Shown: positions 10,632 to 18,827 of the stretch, piece after piece
Numbering within the stretch: the stretch's first letter is position 1
Layout: the number at the start of each line of letters is the position of its first letter
DNA from: Ga0077527 sp049433545
Lineage (GTDB): Bacteria; Pseudomonadota; Gammaproteobacteria; Burkholderiales; SG8-41
Length of the DNA stretch: 44,307 nt
Assembly: GCA_049433545.1 (NCBI GenBank)
Contig: JBMTEY010000006.1
Span: forward strand, 1-44,307
Direction of reading: 5' to 3'
The notes under the pieces: model-generated
The model's input: the letters and a program-made list of their open reading frames with translations, nothing else
Told to the model about the DNA's origin: nothing
Database searches by the model: none
Translations under genes and position numbers: made by a program

Positions 10632-11327
10632 CTATACGGTACGCTTGACCAGTAGATCCTTGATCTTGCCGATGGCCTTGGTCGGATTCAGCCCCTTCGG
10701 ACAGACATCGACGCAATTCATGATCGAATGGCAGCGGAACAGCCGGTACGGGTCTTCAAGGTTGTCGAGCCGGTCGTTGGTCGCCTGGTCACGGGTGTCG
10801 GCGAGAAAGCGATAGGCCTGCAACAGGCCGGCCGGGCCGACGAACTTGTCCGGATTCCACCAGAACGAAGGGCACGAGGTCGAGCAGCAGGCGCAGAGTA
10901 TGCATTCGTAGAGGCCGTTCAGTTCCTCGCGGTCCTCCGGCGACTGCAAACGCTCGGTCTCAGGGCGCGGCGTGTCGTTGACCACGTACGGCGTCACCGA
11001 GTGGTACTGCTTGAAGAACTGCGACATGTCGACGATCAGGTCGCGGATCACCGGCATCCCGGGCAGCGGACGGATCACCACCGGCTCCTTCAGATCGGCG
11101 ATCTTGGTGATGCAGGCGAGCCCGTTCTTGCCGTTGATGTTCATCGCATCCGAACCGCAGACGCCTTCGCGGCAGGAGCGGCGGAACGAAAATGTGTCGT
11201 CCACCGACTTCAGACGCACCAGCGCGTCGAGCAGCATGCGGTCGGTGGGCTCCAGCTCGATGTCGTAATCCTGCATGTACGGCTTGGCGTCGACGTCCGG
11301 GTTGTAGCGGTAGATGGAGAGGCGCAT
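10632..11327 (-). CDS. sdhB: Succinate dehydrogenase iron-sulfur subunit
   Basis: Peripheral subunit carrying electrons from FAD to ubiquinone through [2Fe-2S], [4Fe-4S] and [3Fe-4S] clusters. The 231 residues include the plant-type ferredoxin cysteines in CREGVCGSDAMNING, then CILCACCSTSCPSFWWN, and finally CHSIMNCVDVCPKGLNP, the normal complement of cluster ligands. A start ATG at 11327 lies 35 bp downstream of sdhA with GGGAAC upstream. Acts on the cytoplasmic face of the inner membrane, bound to SdhC and SdhD. Confidence 0.97.
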   Translation of the reverse strand: MRLSIYRYNPDVDAKPYMQDYDIELEPTDRMLLDALVRLKSVDDTFSFRRSCREGVCGSDAMNINGKNGLACITKIADLKEPVVIRPLPGMPVIRDLIVDMSQFFKQYHSVTPYVVNDTPRPETERLQSPEDREELNGLYECILCACCSTSCPSFWWNPDKFVGPAGLLQAYRFLADTRDQATNDRLDNLEDPYRLFRCHSIMNCVDVCPKGLNPTKAIGKIKDLLVKRTV

Positions 11328-11362
11328 TTCTTTCTGTTCCCTGGTGTAATCGGTGCAGCGGA

Positions 11363-13123
11363 TCAGTAGACCCGGGCCTTGGGCTCGAAGGATTCGACTG
11401 TCAGCGGCTTCAGGTTGACCGGGCGGTACTCGAGGCGGTTGCCCTCCTTGTACCAGAACGTGTGTTTCATCCAGTTGGCGTCGTCGCGGTTCGGGAAATC
11501 GCTGCGGTCGTGGGCGCCACGTGATTCCTGGCGCGCATGCGCCGACACCATCGTAGAGACCGCAACCTCGACCAGGTTCTCCAGCTCCAGCGCCTCGACG
11601 CGTGCCGTGTTGAACACCTTGCTCTTGTCCTTGAAATAAAGACTGCCGGCGCGCTGCGCAACTTCATGGATCTTGCGCACGCCTTCGGCAAGGCTGTCAG
11701 GGAAACGGAACACGCCGCAATGCAGTTGCATCGTGCGCCGCAGTTCGGCGCCGACTTCGTGCACGCTCTCGCCTGATTTCGCCGAGTCGAGCCGCGCCAG
11801 ACGCGCCAGTGCACGGTCGGCCGCATCCTTCGGCAGGTCCTGGTGCGCGATCGCGTCGGCTTTCAGGTCCTTGACCACCTGCTCACCCGCTGCCTTGCCG
11901 AACACCAGCAGGTCGAGCAGCGAATTGGTGCCGAGTCGGTTGGCGCCGTGTACCGAGACGCAGGCACATTCGCCGGCGGCATAAAGCCCCTTGACGATGG
12001 CGCCACCGGAATGGCCCGCCAGCGCCTGGCCGTGCATGTTGGTGGGTACGCCTCCCATCTGGTAATGGCAGGTCGGCACCACCGGGATCGGGTCTTTGGC
12101 AGGATCGACGTTGGCGAATTTCTTGGCAATTTCGCGGATGCCCGGCAGGCGCTTGTCGATGACGTCGGCGCCGAGGTGGTCGAGCTTGAGCAGGATGTGG
12201 TCGGCTTCCTTGCCGGCGCCGCGGCCTTCCTTGATCTCGGTGGCCATCGCCCGCGACACCACGTCGCGGCTTGCCAGGTCCTTCACCGTCGGCGCGTAGC
12301 GCTCCATGAAACGCTCGCCGTTCTTGTTCAGCAGGAAGCCGCCCTCGCCGCGCACGCCTTCGGTGATCAGCACGCCGGCGCCGGCAACACCCGTCGGGTG
12401 GAACTGCCAGAATTCCATGTCCTCCAGCGGAATGCCCGCGCGCGCCGCCATCCCGAGGCCGTCGCCGGTATTGATGAAGGCGTTGGTGCTGGCAGCGTAG
12501 ATGCGTCCTGCGCCGCCGGTGGCGAGCAGCGTTGCCTTGGCATGCAGAATCGCCACCTCGCCGGTTTCCATTTCCATTGCCACCACTCCGAGCACGTCGC
12601 CGGCCTGGTTGCGGATCAGGTCGAGCGCCATCCACTCGACGAAGAACTGGGTCTTGGCGCGGACGTTGCGCTGGTAAAGCGTATGCAGCATCGCATGGCC
12701 GGTGCGGTCGGCCGCGGCGCAGGCGCGTTTCACCGCGCGTTCGCCGTAGTTGCTGGTGTGGCCGCCAAAGGGCCGCTGGTAGATCTTGCCGTTGTCGAGG
12801 CGATCGAAGGGCATGCCGTAGTGCTCGAGCTCGATCACCGCCTCGCTCGCCTTGCGGCACATGAACTCGATCGCGTCCTGGTCGCCGAGGTAATCCGACC
12901 CCTTGACCGTGTCGTACATGTGCCAGTGCCAGTTGTCCGGTTCTTCGTTGCCCAGCGAAGCAGATACCCCGCCCTGCGCCGCCACCGTGTGCGAGCGTGT
13001 CGGGAACACTTTCGAAAGCACCGCCACCCGCAGATTCGCCTCGGCGAGCTGCAGCGCCGCGCGCAGGCCTGAACCACCGGCGCCGACCACCACCGCGTCA
13101 AAATGTCTTGTTGTAATTGCCAT
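11363..13123 (-). CDS. sdhA: Succinate dehydrogenase flavoprotein subunit
   Basis: Catalytic subunit oxidising succinate to fumarate. It has 586 residues. The FAD-binding VVVGAGGSGLRAALQLAE lies at about 11-28; H45 in TRSHTVAAQGG is the expected flavinylation histidine, served by SdhE encoded downstream. Further active-site segments are FHPTGVAGAGVLITEG and CHYQMGGVPTN, and the capping-domain region ECACVSVHGANRLGTNSLLD. The start at 13123 has GAGGA upstream, and the gap to sdhD is 6 bp. All recognised catalytic residues appear intact. Confidence 0.98.
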   Translation of the reverse strand: MAITTRHFDAVVVGAGGSGLRAALQLAEANLRVAVLSKVFPTRSHTVAAQGGVSASLGNEEPDNWHWHMYDTVKGSDYLGDQDAIEFMCRKASEAVIELEHYGMPFDRLDNGKIYQRPFGGHTSNYGERAVKRACAAADRTGHAMLHTLYQRNVRAKTQFFVEWMALDLIRNQAGDVLGVVAMEMETGEVAILHAKATLLATGGAGRIYAASTNAFINTGDGLGMAARAGIPLEDMEFWQFHPTGVAGAGVLITEGVRGEGGFLLNKNGERFMERYAPTVKDLASRDVVSRAMATEIKEGRGAGKEADHILLKLDHLGADVIDKRLPGIREIAKKFANVDPAKDPIPVVPTCHYQMGGVPTNMHGQALAGHSGGAIVKGLYAAGECACVSVHGANRLGTNSLLDLLVFGKAAGEQVVKDLKADAIAHQDLPKDAADRALARLARLDSAKSGESVHEVGAELRRTMQLHCGVFRFPDSLAEGVRKIHEVAQRAGSLYFKDKSKVFNTARVEALELENLVEVAVSTMVSAHARQESRGAHDRSDFPNRDDANWMKHTFWYKEGNRLEYRPVNLKPLTVESFEPKARVY

Positions 13124-13129
13124 TGTTCC

Positions 13130-13474
13130 TCAGCCCCAGAGTATCTGCACGGTCCAGGCGCCGTAGGCGATCAGCGCGAGGATGACCAGCACGTAGAGCA
13201 CCAGCCGCAGACCGGCATCCTTGATGTAGTCCATGAATATGTTGCGCACGCCGATCCAGGCGTGGAACAGCAGCGCGGCCATGAACAGCAGCGTCGCGTA
13301 CTGCATCAGCGGCAGGCTCCACAGCGCCTTCCAGTGCCAGTAATCGAATTTCGGCAACATCGCCAGCGCCAGCAGGAACAGCAGCGTATAAACCAGCATC
13401 ACCACCGCGGTCGCGCGCTGCGCGAGCCAGTCGCGCAGGCCGTAATGGGCCCCAGTCACTTCGCGGTTCACCAT
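13130..13474 (-). CDS. sdhD: Succinate dehydrogenase membrane anchor subunit SdhD
   Basis: Hydrophobic 114-residue protein with three predicted membrane helices (about 23-42, 54-76 and 89-111). HAWIGVRNIFMDY contains the conserved His-x-x-x-Arg-x-x-x-x-Asp-Tyr pattern of SdhD, including the residues that contribute to haem b and quinone binding. The start ATG at 13474 overlaps the last 7 bases of sdhC, so translation is coupled. Together with SdhC it anchors SdhAB to the inner membrane. Confidence 0.92.
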   Translation of the reverse strand: MVNREVTGAHYGLRDWLAQRATAVVMLVYTLLFLLALAMLPKFDYWHWKALWSLPLMQYATLLFMAALLFHAWIGVRNIFMDYIKDAGLRLVLYVLVILALIAYGAWTVQILWG

Positions 13475-13854
13475 AACGCCACCCCCGCCGCCAGTGTCAG
13501 CACGATGCCGCCGGCGAGCACGATGATGCTGGTGAGGCGCGCCGTTTCAAGCTCGATGCCGACATGAAGATCGAGAAACAGGTGCCGCAGGCCGGCCAGC
13601 AGGTGGTGCAGGTAACCCCACAGCAGCCCCAGCAGCACCAGCTTCATCAGCGGATGGCTGACCACCGCACTGAACTGCATGAAGCTGTCATGGGACTGCA
13701 GGCTGCCCTGGAACAGCCACAGCAGCAGCGGGATCAGCAGGAACAGCACCGCTCCGCTGACGCGATGCATGATGGAGATGATGCCCGGCACCGGCAGCCG
13801 GATCTGCATCAGGTTCAGATGTTTGGGTCTCTTGCGGGCTACTGTCGATGACAC
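13468..13854 (-). CDS. sdhC: Succinate dehydrogenase cytochrome b556 subunit SdhC
   Basis: First gene of the sdh-gltA-suc block, 128 residues with three membrane helices. The quinone-site signature PVPGIISIMHRVSG and the haem-ligand region HHLLAGLRHLFLDLH are present. Two GTG codons are in frame: 13860 lies inside the ribosome-binding site AAGGAG (13860-13865), whereas GTG at 13854 is 5 bases after it, so 13854 is the better start. No ATG is available before the conserved core at Met16. Confidence 0.92.
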   Translation of the reverse strand: MSSTVARKRPKHLNLMQIRLPVPGIISIMHRVSGAVLFLLIPLLLWLFQGSLQSHDSFMQFSAVVSHPLMKLVLLGLLWGYLHHLLAGLRHLFLDLHVGIELETARLTSIIVLAGGIVLTLAAGVALW

Positions 13855-14432
13855 ACGCACTCCTTGGCACGAAGTTCGGTTTTGCTGACCGGAATCCGGC
13901 GATCTGATCTGCCCAGCTCAATCACACCCGTCGGATGGCGATGCTGCAGCGCAGGCACCACATCAATTGAGAGTTTTTAGCACGAGTGAAACAGGATCAA
14001 AATCGCGATTAAGCGCATGAAATACTATCAGCTTTTGCTGCGCAGCGGAACGCGGAACAGCTACGTTCATAAGCAAAAACCGTTCATGCGAGCGCGCTTC
14101 GTTGACGTGTGCGTCAAGTCTCGCGACCGGTGGTTCCACATGCCGTCACGACATCCCGCCGTACGGAATCCGCGCGCGCAGCCAGCGCCGTAACGCACAT
14201 TGCAACCGCACTGCGCGCCGACCTGCCGCATCCGCAGCGCGCGCTGTCGCGGACCGTCGCGCCATCCGTATGCCCGGTTGTGTTGTTGACCGAAATTCCC
14301 TGCCTTCGCTATCATCGCCGCTGTACTCCGGCGAGCGCGCAGCGTGCCATTTCGTGCTTGTTTCCGCCCGATTTCTCGCCCGAATCCAGCGCCGCCACCC
14401 TCCAAAAAACCAGGAAATTCAGGAGCTTCCAG
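13855..14432. other. Divergent intergenic region between sdhC and mdh
   Basis: 578 bp without a gene I can support. The left part is the leader of sdhC, with its ribosome-binding site at 13860-13865; the stretch 13965-14040 is AT-richer than its surroundings and is the likeliest place for the sdh promoter, but I find no convincing minus-strand -35/-10 pair. The right part carries a sigma-70-like promoter for mdh at 14286-14315. Several open frames cross it, yet they have no ribosome-binding site and no recognisable product. No regulator gene lies between the two TCA transcription units. Confidence 0.6.
14286..14315 (+). promoter_or_regulatory. Sigma-70-type promoter for mdh
   Basis: TTGACC at 14286-14291 (five of six consensus bases) and TATCAT at 14310-14315 (five of six) are separated by 18 bp. 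A transcript would begin near 14322 and leave a leader of about 110 nt before the mdh ATG. Spacing and orientation fit; activity is inferred. Confidence 0.6.
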
Positions 14433-15422
14433 ATGAAACGACCCATGCGCGTGGCGGTAACCGGCGCCGCCGGCCAGATCGGCTACAGCCTGCTGTTCCG
14501 CATCGCCAGCGGCGAAATGCTCGGCAAAGACCAGCCGGTGATCCTCCAGTTGCTGGAAATCCCCGACGAGCGCGCCCAGAAAGCGCTGAAGGGCGTGATG
14601 ATGGAGCTCGACGACTGCGCCTTCCCGCTGCTGCACGGCATGGTGCCCGCCTCCGACCCGATGGTGGCCTTCGCCGACGCCGACGTCGCGCTGCTGGTCG
14701 GCGCCCGCCCCCGCGGCCCCGGCATGGAGCGCAAGGACCTGCTCGAAGCCAACGGCAAGATTTTTGCGCCGCAAGGACATGCCCTGTCGGAAGTCGCCAA
14801 ACGCGACGTCAAGGTGCTGGTGGTCGGGAATCCCGCCAATACCAATTGCCTGATAGCGATGAACAACGCGCCCAAGCTCAAGCCCACCAATTTCTCGGCA
14901 ATGATGCGCCTGGACCACAACCGTGCACTGACTCAGGTCGCGCAGAAAATCGGCAAGCCGATCACCGAGATCAAGAAACTCACCGTCTGGGGCAACCATT
15001 CCGCCACCCAGTACCCCGACATTTTCCAGGCCACCGCCGGCGGCAAGAAAGTATGGCCCATGATCAACGACCAGGCCTGGCTGGAGAACGATTTCATCCC
15101 GACGATCCAGAAGCGCGGCGCCGCGATCATCGACGCCCGCGGCCTGTCTTCTGCAGCGAGCGCGGCCAACGCAGCGATCGACCACATCCGCGACTGGGTC
15201 AAGGGCACCAAGGCCGGCACCTGGGTAAGCATGGGCATCCCGTCCGACGGCAGCTACGGCATACCTGCCGGCATGATTTACGGCTTCCCGGTGACCTGCA
15301 AGGACGGCAAGTACAAGATCGTCAAAGGTCTCGACCAGAGCGAATTCAGCAAGGCACGCATGCAGGCGACGCTGAAAGAACTCCAGGAAGAACGCGACTC
15401 TGTCCTCGGACTGCTCGGCTGA
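14433..15422 (+). CDS. mdh: Malate dehydrogenase
   Basis: NAD-dependent oxidation of malate to oxaloacetate, 329 residues. The Rossmann motif TGAAGQIGYSLLFRIASGEM at the N-terminus and the GNHSATQYPD block with the catalytic His identify the type related to eukaryotic cytosolic MDH, usual in betaproteobacteria; GARPRGPGMERKDLL is the mobile substrate loop with arginines. The frame is open upstream to 14109, but ATG at 14433 follows AGGAG (14421-14425) at a good distance and gives the family start. It opens the plus-strand block and ends in its own terminator before prpC. Confidence 0.97.
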   Translation: MKRPMRVAVTGAAGQIGYSLLFRIASGEMLGKDQPVILQLLEIPDERAQKALKGVMMELDDCAFPLLHGMVPASDPMVAFADADVALLVGARPRGPGMERKDLLEANGKIFAPQGHALSEVAKRDVKVLVVGNPANTNCLIAMNNAPKLKPTNFSAMMRLDHNRALTQVAQKIGKPITEIKKLTVWGNHSATQYPDIFQATAGGKKVWPMINDQAWLENDFIPTIQKRGAAIIDARGLSSAASAANAAIDHIRDWVKGTKAGTWVSMGIPSDGSYGIPAGMIYGFPVTCKDGKYKIVKGLDQSEFSKARMQATLKELQEERDSVLGLLG

Positions 15423-15443
15423 TCCGGGCATCATGCCGACGCC

Positions 15444-15480
15444 AAAAGCGGACCCTGCAGCAACGCAGCGTCCGCTTTTT
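15444..15480 (+). terminator. Intrinsic terminator after mdh
   Basis: Arms AAAAGCGGAC (15444-15453) and GTCCGCTTTT (15470-15479) pair perfectly; the 16-base loop can form a small inner CTGC/GCAG stem, and the right arm ends in a T run. It lies 22 bp after the mdh stop and separates mdh from prpC. Confidence 0.85.
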
Positions 15481-15502
15481 AGTTTGAATTAAGGAACCAT
15501 CG

Positions 15503-16654
15503 ATGAGCGAAAAAGCAGCTGCCTTCAAACCAAAAAAATCCGTGGCCCTGTCGGGTGTGCCCGCCGGCAACACCGCACTGTGCACCGTCGGCCGCAGCGG
15601 CAATGACCTCGCCTACCGCGGCTACGACATTCTCGACATCGCCGAGACCTGCGAATTCGAGGAAATCGCCTATCTGCTGGTGCACGGCAAGCTCCCAACT
15701 GCAGCGGAGCTGCGCGCCTACAAGGCCAAGCTGAAATCGCTGCGCGGCCTGCCCGCCGTGGTGCGCAGCGTGCTCGAACAATTGCCTCCGGCGGCGCACC
15801 CTATGGACGTGATGCGCACCGGCTGCTCGGCGCTGGGCGCAGCGATGCCGGAACGCGAAGACCACAACCAGCCCGGCGCGCGCGACATCGCCGACCGGCT
15901 GATGGCCTCCTTCGGCTCGATGCTGCTCTACTGGTACCACTGGAGCCACAATGGCCGGCGCATCGAGGTCGAAACCGACGACGATTCCATCGGCGGCCAT
16001 TTTCTGCACCTGCTGCACGGCAAACCCGCCTCCGAGTCCTGGGTGCGGGCGATGCACACCTCGCTCAACCTCTACGCCGAGCACGAATACAACGCCTCGA
16101 CCTTCACCTGCCGCGTCATCGCCGGCACCGGCTCCGACATGCATTCAGCGATCACCGGCGGCATCGGCGCGCTGCGCGGTCCCAAACACGGCGGCGCCAA
16201 CGAGGTCGGCTTCGAGGTGATGAACCGCTACGAGACACCCGATGCCGCAGAAAACGACATCGTCACCCGCATCGCCAACAAGGAAGTGGTGATCGGCTTC
16301 GGCCACCCGGTCTACACCGTGGCCGATCCGCGCAACAAGATCATCAAGGAAGTGGCGCGCAAGCTGTCTAAGGAAATCGGCGACATGAAGATGTTCGACG
16401 TCGCCGAGCGCATCGAGACGGTGATGATGCGCGAGAAGAAGATGTTCGCCAACCTCGACTGGTACTCGGCGGTGTCGTACCACCGCATGGGGGTGCCGAC
16501 GCCGATGTTCACGCCGCTGTTCATCATCTCGCGCACCAGCGGCTGGTCGGCACACGTGATAGAGCAGCGCATCGACAACAAGATCATCCGTCCGACCGCG
16601 GTCTACACCGGGCCGGAAAACCGCAAGTTCGTCCCGCTCAAAGACCGCAAATAA
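15503..16654 (+). CDS. prpC: 2-Methylcitrate synthase
   Basis: Condenses propionyl-CoA with oxaloacetate to 2-methylcitrate. At 383 residues it belongs to the short dimeric citrate synthase class, in contrast to gltA at 9035. Characteristic blocks are CTVGRSGNDLAYRGYDI near the N-terminus, LRGPKHGGANE with a catalytic His, GFGHPVYTVADPRN with the second His and substrate arginine, and the C-terminal RPTAVYTGPENRKFVPL typical of PrpC. AAGGAA precedes the ATG. It forms a two-gene unit with prpD (21-bp gap) and works with the prpE product at the left edge. Confidence 0.95.
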   Translation: MSEKAAAFKPKKSVALSGVPAGNTALCTVGRSGNDLAYRGYDILDIAETCEFEEIAYLLVHGKLPTAAELRAYKAKLKSLRGLPAVVRSVLEQLPPAAHPMDVMRTGCSALGAAMPEREDHNQPGARDIADRLMASFGSMLLYWYHWSHNGRRIEVETDDDSIGGHFLHLLHGKPASESWVRAMHTSLNLYAEHEYNASTFTCRVIAGTGSDMHSAITGGIGALRGPKHGGANEVGFEVMNRYETPDAAENDIVTRIANKEVVIGFGHPVYTVADPRNKIIKEVARKLSKEIGDMKMFDVAERIETVMMREKKMFANLDWYSAVSYHRMGVPTPMFTPLFIISRTSGWSAHVIEQRIDNKIIRPTAVYTGPENRKFVPLKDRK

Positions 16655-16675
16655 CATCCTGACCAAAGGCTCAAC

Positions 16676-18118
16676 ATGTCCGCACCCATCTCCAACATCC
16701 GACCCAAAACCGACCAGGTCATTGCCGACATCGCCGATTTCGCCGGCAAGGCTAAAATCAGCAGCGCCGAAGCCTACAACACCGCAAGGCTGTGCCTGAT
16801 GGATACGCTGGGCTGCGGCTTCGAGGCCCTCTCCTACCCTGCCTGCACCAAGCTGATGGGGCCGGTGGTGCCGGGTGCGACACTGGCGAACGGCGCAAAA
16901 GTGCCGGGCACCTCGTTCCAGCTCGAACCTGTCATGGCGGCCTTCAACATCGGCTGCATGATCCGCTGGCTGGATTTCAACGACACCTGGCTGGCCGCGG
17001 AATGGGGCCATCCGTCGGACAACCTCGGCGGCATCCTTGCCATGGCCGACTACCTGTCGCGACAGGCCGTGGCCGCGGGCAAAAAACCGCTGGTCATGCG
17101 CGACGTGCTCATCGGCATGATCAAGGCCCATGAAATCCAGGGCGTGATCGCTCTGGAGAACAGTTTCAACCGTGTCGGCCTCGACCACGTGCTGCTGGTC
17201 AAGGTCGCCTCCACCGCGGTGATCTGCAGCCTGATGGGGCTGAGCCGCGAGGAAACGCTGAACGCTGTGTCTAATGCCTGGATCGACGGGCAGTCGCTGC
17301 GCACCTACCGCCACGCGCCGAACACCGGCTCGCGCAAATCCTGGGCTGCCGGTGACGCCACCAGCCGCGCGGTGCGCCTGGCACTCATGGCCGCCAGGGG
17401 CGAGATGGGTTATCCCTCGGGTCTGACGGCCAAGGGCTGGGGCTTCTACGACGTGCTGTTCAAGGGCAAGCCATTCAAGTTCACCCGCAAGTACGGTTCT
17501 TACGTGATGGAGAACGTGCTGTTCAAGATTTCCTACCCCGCCGAGTTCCACGCCCAGACTGCCGTCGAATGCGCGATCCTGCTGCATCCGCAGGTTAAAA
17601 ACCGCCTCGACGACATCAAGAAGATCGTCATCACCACCCATGAGTCGGCAATCCGCATCATTGACAAGAAAGGCCCGCTGAACAATCCCGCCGATCGCGA
17701 CCACTGCATCCAGTACATGACCGCCATCGGCCTGATCAAGGGCAATCTCACCGCCGCCGATTACGAGGACGATGTGGCACGCGACCCGCGCGTCGACAGG
17801 CTGCGCGACAAGATGGTGTGCGTGGAGAAAAAAGCGTGGACGAAGGATTACCTCGATCCGAAAAAGCGCTCCATCGCCAACGCCATCCAGGTGTTTTTCA
17901 AGGACGGCAGCAAAACCGCCGAGGTCGCAGTCGAATACCCGGTAGGCCATCGCCGGCGCCGCGCCGAAGGCATTCCCCTGCTCGAAGCCAAGTTCCGCAC
18001 CAACCTTGCCCGCCGCTTCGCTGAAAAACAGCGCACCGCCATCTACGCGCTGTGCCAGGACCAGCAAAAACTGGAGGCCACGCCGGTGCATGAATTCACC
18101 GACATGATGGTCATCTGA
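16676..18118 (+). CDS. prpD: 2-Methylcitrate dehydratase
   Basis: MmgE/PrpD-family enzyme of 480 residues, the usual length, which dehydrates 2-methylcitrate to 2-methyl-cis-aconitate without an iron-sulfur cluster. The diagnostic RWLDFNDTWLAAEWGHPSDN segment lies at about 98-117, followed by the helical core with AHEIQGVIALENSFN. Because this PrpD product needs an aconitase to form 2-methylisocitrate, the two aconitases downstream are plausible partners. No prpB (2-methylisocitrate lyase) is found in the window, so the cycle must be completed elsewhere. Confidence 0.95.
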   Translation: MSAPISNIRPKTDQVIADIADFAGKAKISSAEAYNTARLCLMDTLGCGFEALSYPACTKLMGPVVPGATLANGAKVPGTSFQLEPVMAAFNIGCMIRWLDFNDTWLAAEWGHPSDNLGGILAMADYLSRQAVAAGKKPLVMRDVLIGMIKAHEIQGVIALENSFNRVGLDHVLLVKVASTAVICSLMGLSREETLNAVSNAWIDGQSLRTYRHAPNTGSRKSWAAGDATSRAVRLALMAARGEMGYPSGLTAKGWGFYDVLFKGKPFKFTRKYGSYVMENVLFKISYPAEFHAQTAVECAILLHPQVKNRLDDIKKIVITTHESAIRIIDKKGPLNNPADRDHCIQYMTAIGLIKGNLTAADYEDDVARDPRVDRLRDKMVCVEKKAWTKDYLDPKKRSIANAIQVFFKDGSKTAEVAVEYPVGHRRRRAEGIPLLEAKFRTNLARRFAEKQRTAIYALCQDQQKLEATPVHEFTDMMVI

Positions 18119-18164
18119 GTTCAGCCTGGAATTCTCATATAACCATATGTTTTAAATCATTATT

Positions 18165-18707
18165 TTGAAAAACACTCTCACCAGCCTTCTTTTCACTGCT
18201 CTGCTGGCACTCGCCCTGCCCGTGTCCTCTGCGGACACGCGCGACGCGATGACGCATTTCTTCGACGCCAATACCGGCGACCTGAAAGCCGAACTCGCCG
18301 ACGTCAGGGCCGCGGGCAAGAAAGGCATCCTGTTCATGTACGAGCAGGAAGGCTGCCCGGCCTGCCTATATATGAAGGAGCACGTGCTCAACCGCAGTGA
18401 CGTGCAGGCGCTGTATCACAAATATTTTGCGATGTTCACCATTGACCTCTTCGGCGCGGTGCCGCTGAAGGATTTCAGCGGCCGCGACATCACCGAAAAG
18501 GCCTTTGCCGCCGCAGCGAAGGTCCGCGCCACCCCCACCTTCGCCTTCCATGACCTGGAAGGCCGCGAAGTGACGCGCGTCACCGGCGCGGTACGCGACA
18601 TCGAGGAATTCAAACTGCTCGCCGAATTCGTCGCCAGCGGCGCCTACAAAATTCGCCAGTTCGCCGAACACAAACGGCTGCACCTGAAGGCCAAAAGCGG
18701 CGGCTGA
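18165..18707 (+). CDS. Exported thioredoxin-fold protein (SoxW-like)
   Basis: Protein of 180 residues with an N-terminal signal peptide (hydrophobic run about 4-21, probable cleavage after SSA at 23), so periplasmic or membrane-attached. A thioredoxin-like domain carries the redox pair C64 and C67 in EGCPACLYM and a cis-proline region RATPTFAF. This arrangement resembles SoxW and other single-domain periplasmic thioredoxins that reduce or protect partner proteins. It starts with TTG at 18165; an in-frame TAA at 18153 leaves no ATG, GTG or other TTG for the signal peptide, and there is no clear ribosome-binding site, implying weak expression. It sits between prpD and the aconitases without an obvious link to either. 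Confidence 0.78.
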   Translation: MKNTLTSLLFTALLALALPVSSADTRDAMTHFFDANTGDLKAELADVRAAGKKGILFMYEQEGCPACLYMKEHVLNRSDVQALYHKYFAMFTIDLFGAVPLKDFSGRDITEKAFAAAAKVRATPTFAFHDLEGREVTRVTGAVRDIEEFKLLAEFVASGAYKIRQFAEHKRLHLKAKSGG

Positions 18708-18745
18708 TTCCGCATGGCGAACAGCGACCGAACTGCCGCCGGCAA

Positions 18746-18774
18746 TTCAATCCTGTCCTGCAACACACTATAAT
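18746..18774 (+). promoter_or_regulatory. Probable promoter for the aconitase pair
   Basis: A perfect TATAAT at 18769-18774 lies 17 bp after TTCAAT (18746-18751, three of six -35 bases). A start near 18781 would give a leader of about 47 nt before the GTG of the first aconitase. The -10 is strong, the -35 poor, so an activator may be needed. Confidence 0.5.
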
Positions 18775-18827
18775 TCACGGTTCTCCGGCACCCTTTACCG
18801 GCACCCCATTTTTCAAGGAGCATCCGC

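Noticed and set aside
14109..14432. Upstream extension of mdh and overlapping short frames in the sdhC-mdh gap
   Set aside because: The extension crosses the mdh promoter and lacks a ribosome-binding site; the composition is Arg/Pro-rich without a match.
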